From Kiritimatiellia bacterium (GTDB taxonomy: Bacteria > Verrucomicrobiota > Kiritimatiellia > CAIVKH01), in NCBI GenBank assembly GCA_025054615.1, contig JANWZO010000007.1:50465-114464 (forward strand): a stretch of DNA of 64,000 nucleotides, in the 5' to 3' direction. The position numbers were made by a program, and so were the translations under genes. Positions 27,692-35,549 of this stretch are shown one piece after another. Below the pieces are notes generated by a model, which saw nothing but the letters and a program-made list of their open reading frames with translations, searched no databases and was not told the origin of the DNA. Numbering within the stretch: position 1 is the first letter of the stretch; the number at the start of each line of letters is the position of its first letter.

Positions 27692-28747
27692 TCATCGGTG
27701 GTCCGATCCGTTGAACCAATCTCCGAAAATGAGATCGAACTTTGCGCGCACGATGTAGGTTGGCTTGAAACTGTGTTCCCGCTCCCAATCAATGCCCGGC
27801 TCCACCTCAAAAAAAAGCCAGTCGCGATGAACGCGTCGCTTGAATGAGATTCGGGCGCTGTAAGTTTCGACATGTGCTTCCGGCTCCAAAGGTCCATTTG
27901 CGCCGAAGGACACGCCCAGCGCTCGACTTCCGCCCAAATATCGGAACATTTGCAGCGTGGATCCGCCTTGGACGCCATCGCTCGACTCCGACCATAACAC
28001 GCTGGTGCTCAATCGGCGCAGGAAAACCCCTTTCCGACATTGCTCGAGGGCTAAAGTAGTCCGTTCGCCGAACCCTTCGTCGCCTTCCCAAAAGAATTTT
28101 TGCGTGAGCTTCAGCTCGAACTCACCCTCCGTGCGGGACAGCCGCCCCCGCAGGCCGAAGCGCGGCTGGGGCTCCGGCTTGAATTTTAGGCCCGTTTCGC
28201 CTGCCATCTTGAATTTCCAGATGGGCGGCAGATCGACTTCTAGGTTTGCGGTCGGTTGCTCGTCGCCGCGGAGTCCAACATCGCGCTGGCGCACGATTTC
28301 AGGGGTCAAATCGGTTTCGTCATAATCCGAATCGAAAATTAGTTTGATCCGCTTCGAGACTCGCGGGAGCTCGATTCTGGCCCGGAGTTTGAGACCGACC
28401 GACAGGCCTTGGGAATCTTGTGCCTCAATCGTGGGGGTAAGGATGATCCGGGACCCTCGGATGTCGAACTCCTCCCGTCCCGTTCGCAACAGAGGCGGCT
28501 GCTGGGGACTGCTTTGTTCTGGCTGATCCGCCGGTTTGAGGCGGTCGCTCAGCCAGCTGTCCAGATTGTCGCCCCATTCAATCACATATCGACTAGCGGC
28601 TCCGTGTAGCACATCGATATGTCGTGTGAGCGTTGCGTGATCCCGAGCAGGTAAGTGGGCCGGCCGTTCATAGGACCATGACGGCTGCGAAGACGTCACT
28701 ACTAGTCCCGCTGCCACGATTGCTCGCAGACGTTTCACGGCCGGCAT
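27692..28747 (-). CDS. Predicted outer-membrane beta-rich protein, unknown
   Basis: 351 residues with a signal peptide (RLRAIVAAGLVVTSSQPSWS). The mature part alternates polar and aromatic residues in short strands (GLSVGLKLRARIELPRV, KIKLIFDSDYDE-like, KPTYIVRAKFDLIFGDWF) and ends in an aromatic residue-rich strand, the look of a beta barrel. I do not recognise a family. The 166 nt between it and the DegP-like gene downstream hold nothing I can name. Confidence 0.6.
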   Translation of the reverse strand: MPAVKRLRAIVAAGLVVTSSQPSWSYERPAHLPARDHATLTRHIDVLHGAASRYVIEWGDNLDSWLSDRLKPADQPEQSSPQQPPLLRTGREEFDIRGSRIILTPTIEAQDSQGLSVGLKLRARIELPRVSKRIKLIFDSDYDETDLTPEIVRQRDVGLRGDEQPTANLEVDLPPIWKFKMAGETGLKFKPEPQPRFGLRGRLSRTEGEFELKLTQKFFWEGDEGFGERTTLALEQCRKGVFLRRLSTSVLWSESSDGVQGGSTLQMFRYLGGSRALGVSFGANGPLEPEAHVETYSARISFKRRVHRDWLFFEVEPGIDWEREHSFKPTYIVRAKFDLIFGDWFNGSDHR

Positions 28748-28817
28748 CTTCGGGGATCGATTTCGCGATTCAAGCTCTGAGGATTGAGTTTCGGACCAAA
28801 TCTATTAGGCTGGCGAA

Positions 28818-29030
28818 ATGCGTTTAGGGGCCCAAAGTGCGATCCTGCCGGCTTACTGCATCGGAGCCGGAGCCCTTCTTTGGGAGATGAACGAGCGGGC
28901 GCGGGCGACGATATGTTTTCAAGAGATTGTCGATAAATTCAATCGGCGCGGAATCGTGCAGAACTTCCTTGCTCTTCTACGCGCAGCCGAAGATCACCTT
29001 CGATCCCTCGGGAATATCCGAGTGCCATGA
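28818..29030 (+). CDS. Possible small protein, 70 residues
   Basis: Small frame with ATG start whose stop overlaps the DUF2851 start in an ATGA arrangement, which is the main reason to list it. The first half is hydrophobic-neutral (SAILPAYCIGAGALLWEM), the rest is helical and charged. No Shine-Dalgarno and no known domain, so it may be a chance frame in a 279-nt gap that otherwise shows nothing. Confidence 0.25.
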   Translation: MRLGAQSAILPAYCIGAGALLWEMNERARATICFQEIVDKFNRRGIVQNFLALLRAAEDHLRSLGNIRVP

Positions 29031-30511
29031 GCGAGCCTTTCGACCTCCCGCTTGCCTCTTGGTATCGGGGGGAAATGCCTTCCAAGTTAGCAGTGCGGGA
29101 GCCGCGGCCTCGCGCCCGCGCATTCCCGTATACGGAGCGGCATTTGCAGTGCGTCTGGTATGACCCCTCGCTTCGCCCGGTGGCGCTGATGACCCACGAG
29201 GGCGAGGCCGTGGAGGTTGAATTCCCGGGAGAATGGAATCTCGAAGCGGGCCCGGATTTTCTCGGAGCGGCGCTGCGTGTCGGCCCCGGTCGGCGGCGGA
29301 TCGTTGGTGATGTCGAAGTCCACATTCACGCCCGCGATTGGGTGGCACATCACCATCATGATGACCCTCGCTATCGTTCTGTCGTGGCTCACGTGACCTA
29401 TTTTCCCGGGACGCTGCCGGCCTCGGAACTTCCGCCGGGTGCGATTCAGGTGGCATTGCGACCCGCGCTGGCCGCTCGATGTGATTTTTCATTCGAGGCA
29501 ATTGACCTCGCGGCATATCCTTACGCCTCACGCTCGCCGGAACCTCCGTGTCGAGTGGAACTCCGGTCCTGGAATCCGGATCAGAAGCAACTGGTGTTAG
29601 AGGCCGCCGGCCAGGAGCGTTTTCGTCAAAAAGCGCATCGGCTTGCATGTCGGATCGAGGAGGCCGGCCTCGACCAGACCCTCTACGAAGAAACGCTGGC
29701 CGCTTTCGGATATAAGCACAACAAGGCGCCCTTTCGGGCCCTTGCAGCCCGCGTGCCGCTGGCGGAACTTCGCGAGCGCTGTGGGGGCGACCCGCTCGCG
29801 GCGCAAGCGATCCTCATGGGGGTTGCCGGGTTGCTGCCCGAGAAAATTTCGGGCGGATGGGATGACGAAACAAGGCGTTATGTCCGCCAATTGTGGGACA
29901 TCTGGTTTCGTCACCGGGATCGTTGGGCAAATGATACCGATGTGAAATTGGCGTGGCGAACCGCCGGAATTCGGCCGGCAAACCACCCGGTTCGCCGAAT
30001 CGCAGCGGCCGCGTCGCTCTTCGGATCGCGGAATCAGTCATGGATCCAATCGCTCGCTCAATCGGAAAAAGATCCGGACCACGCTGCGGAGGCAGCGTCA
30101 CGTTGGCTTAAGTCCGCATCGGATCCTTATTGGGATCGACGGATGGGGTGGGGGCGTCCTCCGCTTATGCGGCCTTGCGCTTTGGTGGGACCGGACCGGA
30201 TTAAGCTTTTCGTGGCGAATGTTTGGGTGCCCCTGCTCCTTGCGCGCGGCTCAACGGATGTCGCCAAAGCGCTGCTCGAGGGGCTGGAGCCGGAACAGGA
30301 CCATCAGATCATCCGTCAAACGGCCCATTACCTGTTTGGCCCGAATCACCCGAGGTCCTGGTATTCCACGGCCTGCCGGCGTCAGGGCCTGATTCAGGTC
30401 TTTCAAGATTTTTGCCTGAACGATCGCTCGCGTTGCGAAGCATGCGCGTTTCCTTCGCTGCTGCGAGTTTGGCGGGAACAGGTTCAATCGGCTCAATCTC
30501 GCGACGGTTGA
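29027..30511 (+). CDS. DUF2851 family protein
   Basis: 494 residues. The family core is clear in ERHLQCVWYDP (about 37-47), GEWNLEAGPDFLGAAL (about 66-81), VGDVEVHIHARDWVAHHHH, and Y-R-S-V-V-A-H-V. The C-terminal third has a cluster of cysteines (FCLNDRSRCEACAFPSLL), also seen in the family and suggestive of a metal site. Function is unknown. The conserved Asp and the Glu in GDVEVH could be a nuclease-like core, but that is speculation. It converges with the lipocalin gene, with 5 nt between the stops. Confidence 0.8.
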   Translation: MSEPFDLPLASWYRGEMPSKLAVREPRPRARAFPYTERHLQCVWYDPSLRPVALMTHEGEAVEVEFPGEWNLEAGPDFLGAALRVGPGRRRIVGDVEVHIHARDWVAHHHHDDPRYRSVVAHVTYFPGTLPASELPPGAIQVALRPALAARCDFSFEAIDLAAYPYASRSPEPPCRVELRSWNPDQKQLVLEAAGQERFRQKAHRLACRIEEAGLDQTLYEETLAAFGYKHNKAPFRALAARVPLAELRERCGGDPLAAQAILMGVAGLLPEKISGGWDDETRRYVRQLWDIWFRHRDRWANDTDVKLAWRTAGIRPANHPVRRIAAAASLFGSRNQSWIQSLAQSEKDPDHAAEAASRWLKSASDPYWDRRMGWGRPPLMRPCALVGPDRIKLFVANVWVPLLLARGSTDVAKALLEGLEPEQDHQIIRQTAHYLFGPNHPRSWYSTACRRQGLIQVFQDFCLNDRSRCEACAFPSLLRVWREQVQSAQSRDG

Positions 30512-30516
30512 TTCGC

Positions 30517-31035
30517 TCAGCGTGTGTGGGGGACCCGGACAAACTGAGACGGTTCAAATCCGAGTTCACGGAGTCGCTCTTTAAGGCGCGCCTCGAGAGT
30601 TGGCGTCAGTTCGGGACTCCGCGCCAAAATCCACACGTATTTTCGGTCGCGCGTCGTTACGGCCGCTGCCTGATACTCTTCATCGAGGAACACAATGTAG
30701 GTCGCGAATACGAAGGGCCAGAAAAACCGGACCCGCCACTCGGCCTGAGTTTGGCGGTTGTGCACAAAAGCGATCGATCGATAAACTTTCCTAGGTCCAT
30801 CGGGCGCACCTTTGTTGAACGAATACACGGTTGGAATACGGCCCTTCTCATCAAGTCGATAGCTTTCCACGGCGTTATGGGCGCCCTTCTCAAACGGCGT
30901 GAACCGACCCTCAAGGACATACCAATCCCCCATGAAACGGGGCAGATCTACATAGGACACAGTAGGAGGCGGATCTAGGGTTGAGCATCCGCAGAGCGTC
31001 AGCGCGAGAAAGGCGATGGTCCACCGAACCGGCAC
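30517..31035 (-). CDS. blc: Lipocalin-family lipoprotein (Blc-like)
   Basis: 172 residues. A lipoprotein signal ends in TLCGC, so Cys17 would be lipidated. The lipocalin motif GDWY (about 35-38) is followed by the family blocks NAVESYRLDEKGRIPTVYSFNKG, W-R-V-R-F-F-W-P, YIVFLDEEYQAAAV and YVWILARSPEL. Bacterial Blc proteins sit in the outer membrane and bind lipids or help membrane maintenance. It is divergent from the lipid A operon. Confidence 0.85.
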   Translation of the reverse strand: MPVRWTIAFLALTLCGCSTLDPPPTVSYVDLPRFMGDWYVLEGRFTPFEKGAHNAVESYRLDEKGRIPTVYSFNKGAPDGPRKVYRSIAFVHNRQTQAEWRVRFFWPFVFATYIVFLDEEYQAAAVTTRDRKYVWILARSPELTPTLEARLKERLRELGFEPSQFVRVPHTR

Positions 31036-31081
31036 GTCATAAGGATACGCTGCGATGATGAGCCTTCAAGTTTCTAGCGGC

Positions 31082-31119
31082 AGCCCGCCGCCTGCTGGCA
31101 AGCATGCGGGCTTTTCTTT
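31082..31119 (+). terminator. Terminator-like hairpin with T-tract in the leader of lpxI
   Basis: A 7-bp stem AGCCCGC (31082-31088) / GCGGGCT (31106-31112) encloses a smaller stem TGCT/AGCA and is followed by TTTCTTT. It lies just upstream of the lpxI Shine-Dalgarno AAGGAGG (31125-31131). It may stop read-through or act as an attenuator for the lipid A operon. Confidence 0.5.
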
Positions 31120-31146
31120 CCGACAAGGAGGTGGCATAACCGCGAC

Positions 31147-31983
31147 GTGCTCGACGATGCCGACACATCGCTGGCGATCATCGCGGGAAAAGGCGTTTAT
31201 CCGCTTGAACTCGCGCGATCGGCGCGCGCGCAGGGCGTGCGCCGGATTTTCGTCGCCGCCTTCAAAGGCGAGACCGACCGGGCCATCCATCGACTGGCCG
31301 ATGAGGTGAAGTGGCTTCATGTCGGCCAGCTCGGCGCCCTGTTGGAGACACTAAAAGGCAGCGGCATCCGCCGCGCCGTCATGGTGGGGCAGATTACGCC
31401 CACACTCTTGTTCCGTGCCCGACCGGACGGTGCCATGCTCAACCTGCTCGGCCGGCTTCGGCAGCGAAATGCGGAAACCATCTTCGGAGCGGTGGCCGAG
31501 GAGTTGAAGGCGATCGGGATCGACCTGCTTCCGGCAAGCCGATATATGGAAGCCGCCATGCCCAAACCGGGCATGATTGGCACGCGCCCCCTGACAGCCC
31601 GTGAAGAGTCTGACATTGCCCTTGGCTTTAGAGTGGCCAAGACGATCAGCGGCCTCGATATCGGCCAAACGGTGGTGGTGAAGGAGGGGACCATCCTCGC
31701 GGTGGAGGCATTCGAGGGCACGGATGCAGCGATTCGACGGGCGGGCAAGCTCGGCGGACCGGGATCCGTCGTGGTGAAAGTCGCCAAGCGGGGTCATGAC
31801 ATGAGGTTTGATCTGCCCGTGATCGGCACGAAGACCTTCAAATCCCTCCGGCGCGCCCGGGCTAGCGCTCTGGCGGTCGAAGCGGGCCGCGCGATTCTGC
31901 TCGAGCGCGATCGCCTCGTGGAGGAGGCCGATCGGCTCGGGATCGCCTTCGTTGCCGTGGCGGGGGAGGACCAGGGCTCATGA
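31147..31983 (+). CDS. lpxI: UDP-2,3-diacylglucosamine pyrophosphatase LpxI
   Basis: Cleaves UDP-2,3-diacylglucosamine to lipid X and UMP, the step done by LpxH in E. coli. 278 residues of the DUF1009/LpxI family, with SLAIIAGKGVYPLELARSA at the N-terminus, VMVGQITPTLLF, LPASRYM, and the C-terminal catalytic half with IGQTVVVKEGTILAVEAFEGTD, VKVAKRGHDMRFDLPVIG. Starts with GTG; an AAGGAGG lies 15 nt upstream, a rather long spacing. It overlaps the oxidoreductase gene by 4 nt. Confidence 0.95.
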   Translation: MLDDADTSLAIIAGKGVYPLELARSARAQGVRRIFVAAFKGETDRAIHRLADEVKWLHVGQLGALLETLKGSGIRRAVMVGQITPTLLFRARPDGAMLNLLGRLRQRNAETIFGAVAEELKAIGIDLLPASRYMEAAMPKPGMIGTRPLTAREESDIALGFRVAKTISGLDIGQTVVVKEGTILAVEAFEGTDAAIRRAGKLGGPGSVVVKVAKRGHDMRFDLPVIGTKTFKSLRRARASALAVEAGRAILLERDRLVEEADRLGIAFVAVAGEDQGS

Positions 31984-32933
31984 CCAGTGCTCGCCCCATC
32001 CGAGTCGGTGTGGTCGGGGTAGGCAGCCTCGGGCAGCACCATGCGCGGATTTACGCCTCGATGGAGGGCGTGTCGCTGGTCGGCGTCTACGATGCGAATC
32101 CGGAGCGGTCAAAGGAGGTGGCCGACCGTTGCGGCACGCGTTTTTTCGGCACGCTCGAGGAACTGGCCGCGTCGGTCGAGGCCGCCAGCGTGGCTGTGCC
32201 CACGCACCTGCATCATGCCGTGGCCTCCACTCTCCTCAACGCGGGCGTGCACCTGCTTGTGGAGAAACCCATCGCGGCCACAACCGAGGAGGCTGAGGAT
32301 CTCGTCCGCCTCGCCCAGGAGAAGAAGGTGATTTTGCAGGTGGGGCATGTCGAGCGGTTCAACCCGGTGTTCGCCTTCCTCGAGCAACGGGCCCGTATGC
32401 CACGCTTCATCGAAGCCCATCGGCTTGCGCCGTTCCCGCCGCCGCGAGAGGGGGCCCAGCCCCGCGGAACCGAGGTGAACGTGGTACTGGACCTCATGAT
32501 TCACGATTTGGAAATCATTTTGCACCTGGTCGGATCGCCGGTTCGCGAAATTCGTGCGGTCGGCGTTCCGGTCCTGAGTGACAGCGAGGACATCGCAAAT
32601 GTGCGCCTCCAGTTCGAGAATTCCTGTATCGCGAATGTCACAGCGAGCCGGATCAGTCCTGAGAGGATGCGCAAGATCCGCGTATTTACCCAGGACGCCT
32701 ATTTTTCCCTAGATTATCAGAATCAGGCGGGTGAGCTGTTTCGAAAGGTCGGAAACCGAATTGAACGCGAGGAAGTGCCGATTGAGAAGGGGGAGCCGCT
32801 CGCGCTCGAGCTTCGCGCCTTCATGGACTGTGTTCGCCGTCGGGATCGGCCAATCGTCAGCGGAGAACATGCCGCGGAGGCCCTGAAATTGGCCGTCCAG
32901 ATCACGCGGACCATGCGGCAAGGTCCCTCTTGA
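31980..32933 (+). CDS. Gfo/Idh/MocA-family oxidoreductase of the lipid A operon
   Basis: 317 residues. The Rossmann motif VGVVGVGSLGQHHARIYAS opens the protein, the EKP motif (VEKPIAATTEEA) follows near residue 95, and DLMIHDLEI carries the usual catalytic His. It sits between lpxI and lpxB with 4-nt and 4-nt overlaps. A Gfo/Idh protein in this place recurs in several Gram-negative lineages. One known lipid A member, GnnA, oxidises UDP-GlcNAc at C3 and works with the aminotransferase GnnB; no GnnB is seen here. So a role in nucleotide-sugar modification for lipid A is inferred only. Confidence 0.85.
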   Translation: MTSARPIRVGVVGVGSLGQHHARIYASMEGVSLVGVYDANPERSKEVADRCGTRFFGTLEELAASVEAASVAVPTHLHHAVASTLLNAGVHLLVEKPIAATTEEAEDLVRLAQEKKVILQVGHVERFNPVFAFLEQRARMPRFIEAHRLAPFPPPREGAQPRGTEVNVVLDLMIHDLEIILHLVGSPVREIRAVGVPVLSDSEDIANVRLQFENSCIANVTASRISPERMRKIRVFTQDAYFSLDYQNQAGELFRKVGNRIEREEVPIEKGEPLALELRAFMDCVRRRDRPIVSGEHAAEALKLAVQITRTMRQGPS

Positions 32934-34087
32934 GCCCAATCCCCTCCAATCCTCCATCCCTGCTCCTCGTGGCCGGCGAACCTTCCGGCGATCTCCACGC
33001 CTCGCGCCTTGTCTCGGCCCTGTTACGCCGGCGTCCCGACCTCCGGATTTGGGGCATCGGCGGCGACGCTCTTCGCGCCACCGGCATGGAGATTCTTGTC
33101 GATGCCCGCGAAATGGCGGTTTTGGGCCTTTGGGAAGTGCTGAAGCGCTATCCCTTTTTCAGGCGCGTCTTCCGCCAGGTTCGTGAGGCGGCAGCGGCGC
33201 GCAGGCCCAATCTGGCGATCTTGGTTGATTATCCCGGCTTCAACCTTCGACTGGCTGAGGCGCTCAAGGCGATGGACATCCGCATCGTCTACTATATCTG
33301 TCCCCAGGTATGGGCCTGGCATCGGTCACGGATACATCGGCTGGCCCACCTTGTCGACCGGCTGCTGGTCATCTTTCCTTTTGAGGTCGACGAATTTTCA
33401 GGAACAGGTCTTCGGGTCGACTATGTGGGTCATCCCTTGGTCGACGAGGCAGCGCAGGCGTGGACCGATCCGGGCGAACCCATCCCTTGGCCGGGTTCGC
33501 CCCGCATCGCCCTGTTGCCAGGCAGCCGGATTCAGGAGATCGAACGCATCCTGCCCGTGATGTGGCGCGCGGCCGGAATCTTGCAGCGGGATTATCCGGA
33601 AGCCGGTTTTGTGCTGGCCGCGCCGACGATCGAATTGGCCGAGCGCGCGCACGCCATCGCGAGCGCAGCGGGCGGCGGTCCTCTGCGCTACGCGGTAGTC
33701 CACGGGCGGACACGACGGGCTCTGGCGGAGGCGACAGCGGCCTGGGTGAAATCCGGCACTGCCACCGTCGAAGCCGCTTTGATGAATTGTCCGATGTGCA
33801 TCGTGTACAAGACCTCGCCTCTGACCTACGCTGCGGGGCGGCTTTTGATTCGGGTGCCCCACCTTGGCATGGTCAATCTCATCCTGGGTCGAGAAGCCTT
33901 TCCGGAGTTCATTCAGGGCGCGGCGCGGCCCGAGTGGCTTGCGCGGGGACTCGCCCCGTTGTTGTCGGACACTCCGGAACGAAGAGCCGCCCTCGCTGCG
34001 TTGGAGGAGGTGCGAAACGCCCTGGGACCTGGCGGCGCGGCGGATCGTGCGGCGGAGGCCGTCCTTGAAGAGCTTGCGCGTCAGTAG
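32930..34087 (+). CDS. lpxB: Lipid-A-disaccharide synthase
   Basis: GT19 enzyme joining lipid X and UDP-2,3-diacylglucosamine to the tetraacyl disaccharide. 385 residues with LLLVAGEPSGDLHASRL, LVDYPGFNLRLAEALK, YYICPQVWAWHRSRI, YVGHPLVDE, ALLPGSRIQEIERILPV and the late KSGTATVEAALMNCPMCIVYKTSPLTY. The start is a TTG that overlaps the preceding stop, so translation is coupled. Its stop overlaps the convergent kinase gene by 7 nt. Confidence 0.95.
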   Translation: MSPIPSNPPSLLLVAGEPSGDLHASRLVSALLRRRPDLRIWGIGGDALRATGMEILVDAREMAVLGLWEVLKRYPFFRRVFRQVREAAAARRPNLAILVDYPGFNLRLAEALKAMDIRIVYYICPQVWAWHRSRIHRLAHLVDRLLVIFPFEVDEFSGTGLRVDYVGHPLVDEAAQAWTDPGEPIPWPGSPRIALLPGSRIQEIERILPVMWRAAGILQRDYPEAGFVLAAPTIELAERAHAIASAAGGGPLRYAVVHGRTRRALAEATAAWVKSGTATVEAALMNCPMCIVYKTSPLTYAAGRLLIRVPHLGMVNLILGREAFPEFIQGAARPEWLARGLAPLLSDTPERRAALAALEEVRNALGPGGAADRAAEAVLEELARQ

Positions 34088-35430
34088 CGGTACACGCTGC
34101 CGCCGATAAATTCACGCAGCAGCGAATCCCGCGGTACAACCGAATCGTCCTCCACTGCGACGATCCCGCTGAGCAACTCATAAATTCGTTTGGCTCGGAT
34201 GTAGGCGTCCTGTCGTTTGGGCTCGTCCCGGAATTTTTCCATGGCCAGCGGGAAATAATGGAACAGCTTCGCCTTGAGAATCGGGATTTCGTAGGGGAGG
34301 GCGCTGTTGACGAGATAGTCCACCGTGCCGATGAACGGGATGATGTGCTTGAGTTCGCTGCGTCGCACGTAATGCCAGTGGGCGATGGTCTCCAGCGGCT
34401 GTAGATTCCGGTGCCAACTGTCGCGAATCATTCGGCGCATGAGCCGGTTGTCGGCCCAGCGCATAAAATTGCCCTGCATGTCGCGGAGTTGGCCGAGCGT
34501 TTCGATGTACATTCGGAATTTTTTGTGCGCGGGGATGGAGGCTGTCATCGCGTCATACAGGCCGTGCAGGCTGTCGATCAGCAGGAGCTGATTGGGTTTG
34601 AGCGACATTTCGTGCACGTCCAGCGTGCGCTTGCCGGTCTTGAAGTCGTAGTGGGGCGTTCGGATGGTCCGCCCCTCCAACAGGGCGAACAGATGCTGAT
34701 TGATCAGCGACAGGTCCAGCGCCTGCGGCGTTTCATAGTCGTAATCCCCGAATTCGTCGCGGGGATGCATCTCCAGGTCGAAAAAGTAGTTGTCGATGTT
34801 AATCGCGACGAGTTCGATCCCGGCCGCGCTGAGCGCCTCGCTCAGTTTGATCGTGGTGGTCGTTTTTCCGGACGAAGAGGGCCCCGCGATGATGACAATC
34901 CGGACGTCGGGCAGGTGCTCGAGGATCAGCTTCGCGCCGGCAGCGACTTCGTCGCGATACCGCGCATCGCAATCGCGAATCAGCTCCGGAAATTTTCCTC
35001 CCGCGATGATTTCATTGAGGCCATCCACGGTCTCGCAACCGTGGTCCATGTTCCAGCGAAGCACCTCATAAATTTTTTTGTAGGGGATGTTGTCAGTCGC
35101 CTCGATCCGATTTTCGCGGCCCGCTCGGAGCTGCGCCCGCTGATGCCGATAGAGGATATACGCTTTTGCCGTCTTGACGTGGCCGTTACGGATCAGCACC
35201 TCCTCGACGATATCCTGGATTTCTTCAACCGTCGGCATGGAGTGGGCTCCGTACACCTCGACCAGCCGACGTTCCACATCGAGGGCCAGCTCCTCCGCGA
35301 GCCGGCGGTCAGTCCCGCCGACTGCCGCAGCGGCCTTGAAGATGGCCGTAGCAATTCGGTCCCGATCATAGGCGACGATGTTGCCGTCGCGTTTGACGAT
35401 TCGCTCGATAGGGCATTTCGGCTCTGTCAT
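34081..35430 (-). CDS. ATP-cone fused to uridine-kinase/phosphoribulokinase-like domain
   Basis: 449 residues. The first 95 are an ATP-cone (IVKRDGNIVAYDRDRIATAI, then MPTVEEIQDIVEEVLI and KTAKAYILYRHQ), the regulatory nucleotide-binding domain best known from ribonucleotide reductases. After a linker (about 105-175) comes a P-loop kinase domain with Walker A GPSSSGKT (183-190), INIDNYFFD and a C-terminal region to residue 449 typical of uridine-kinase-like proteins of this longer type. The cone would let the kinase sense ATP/dATP. Actual substrate (uridine, another nucleoside or a sugar) is unknown. No operon partner; the smc terminator lies upstream. Confidence 0.85.
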   Translation of the reverse strand: MTEPKCPIERIVKRDGNIVAYDRDRIATAIFKAAAAVGGTDRRLAEELALDVERRLVEVYGAHSMPTVEEIQDIVEEVLIRNGHVKTAKAYILYRHQRAQLRAGRENRIEATDNIPYKKIYEVLRWNMDHGCETVDGLNEIIAGGKFPELIRDCDARYRDEVAAGAKLILEHLPDVRIVIIAGPSSSGKTTTTIKLSEALSAAGIELVAINIDNYFFDLEMHPRDEFGDYDYETPQALDLSLINQHLFALLEGRTIRTPHYDFKTGKRTLDVHEMSLKPNQLLLIDSLHGLYDAMTASIPAHKKFRMYIETLGQLRDMQGNFMRWADNRLMRRMIRDSWHRNLQPLETIAHWHYVRRSELKHIIPFIGTVDYLVNSALPYEIPILKAKLFHYFPLAMEKFRDEPKRQDAYIRAKRIYELLSGIVAVEDDSVVPRDSLLREFIGGSVYRY

Positions 35431-35505
35431 GTCGGCGCCTTCAGGTTGTGCGCAAGACTATTGCATGATTCGCGCCGAAGCAATCGGACGAAGGGGGATC
35501 GGAAC

Positions 35506-35537
35506 GGGAAAAAGAGGAAGCCCTCCGGAGCGAGGGC
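35506..35537 (-). terminator. Rho-independent terminator of smc
   Basis: On the minus strand GCCCTC/GAGGGC (35520-35537) with a 6-nt loop is followed by TTCCTCTTTTTC. It lies 12 nt beyond the smc stop and 76 nt before the kinase start. Confidence 0.65.
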
Positions 35538-35549
35538 GTCCCGGCGAGT

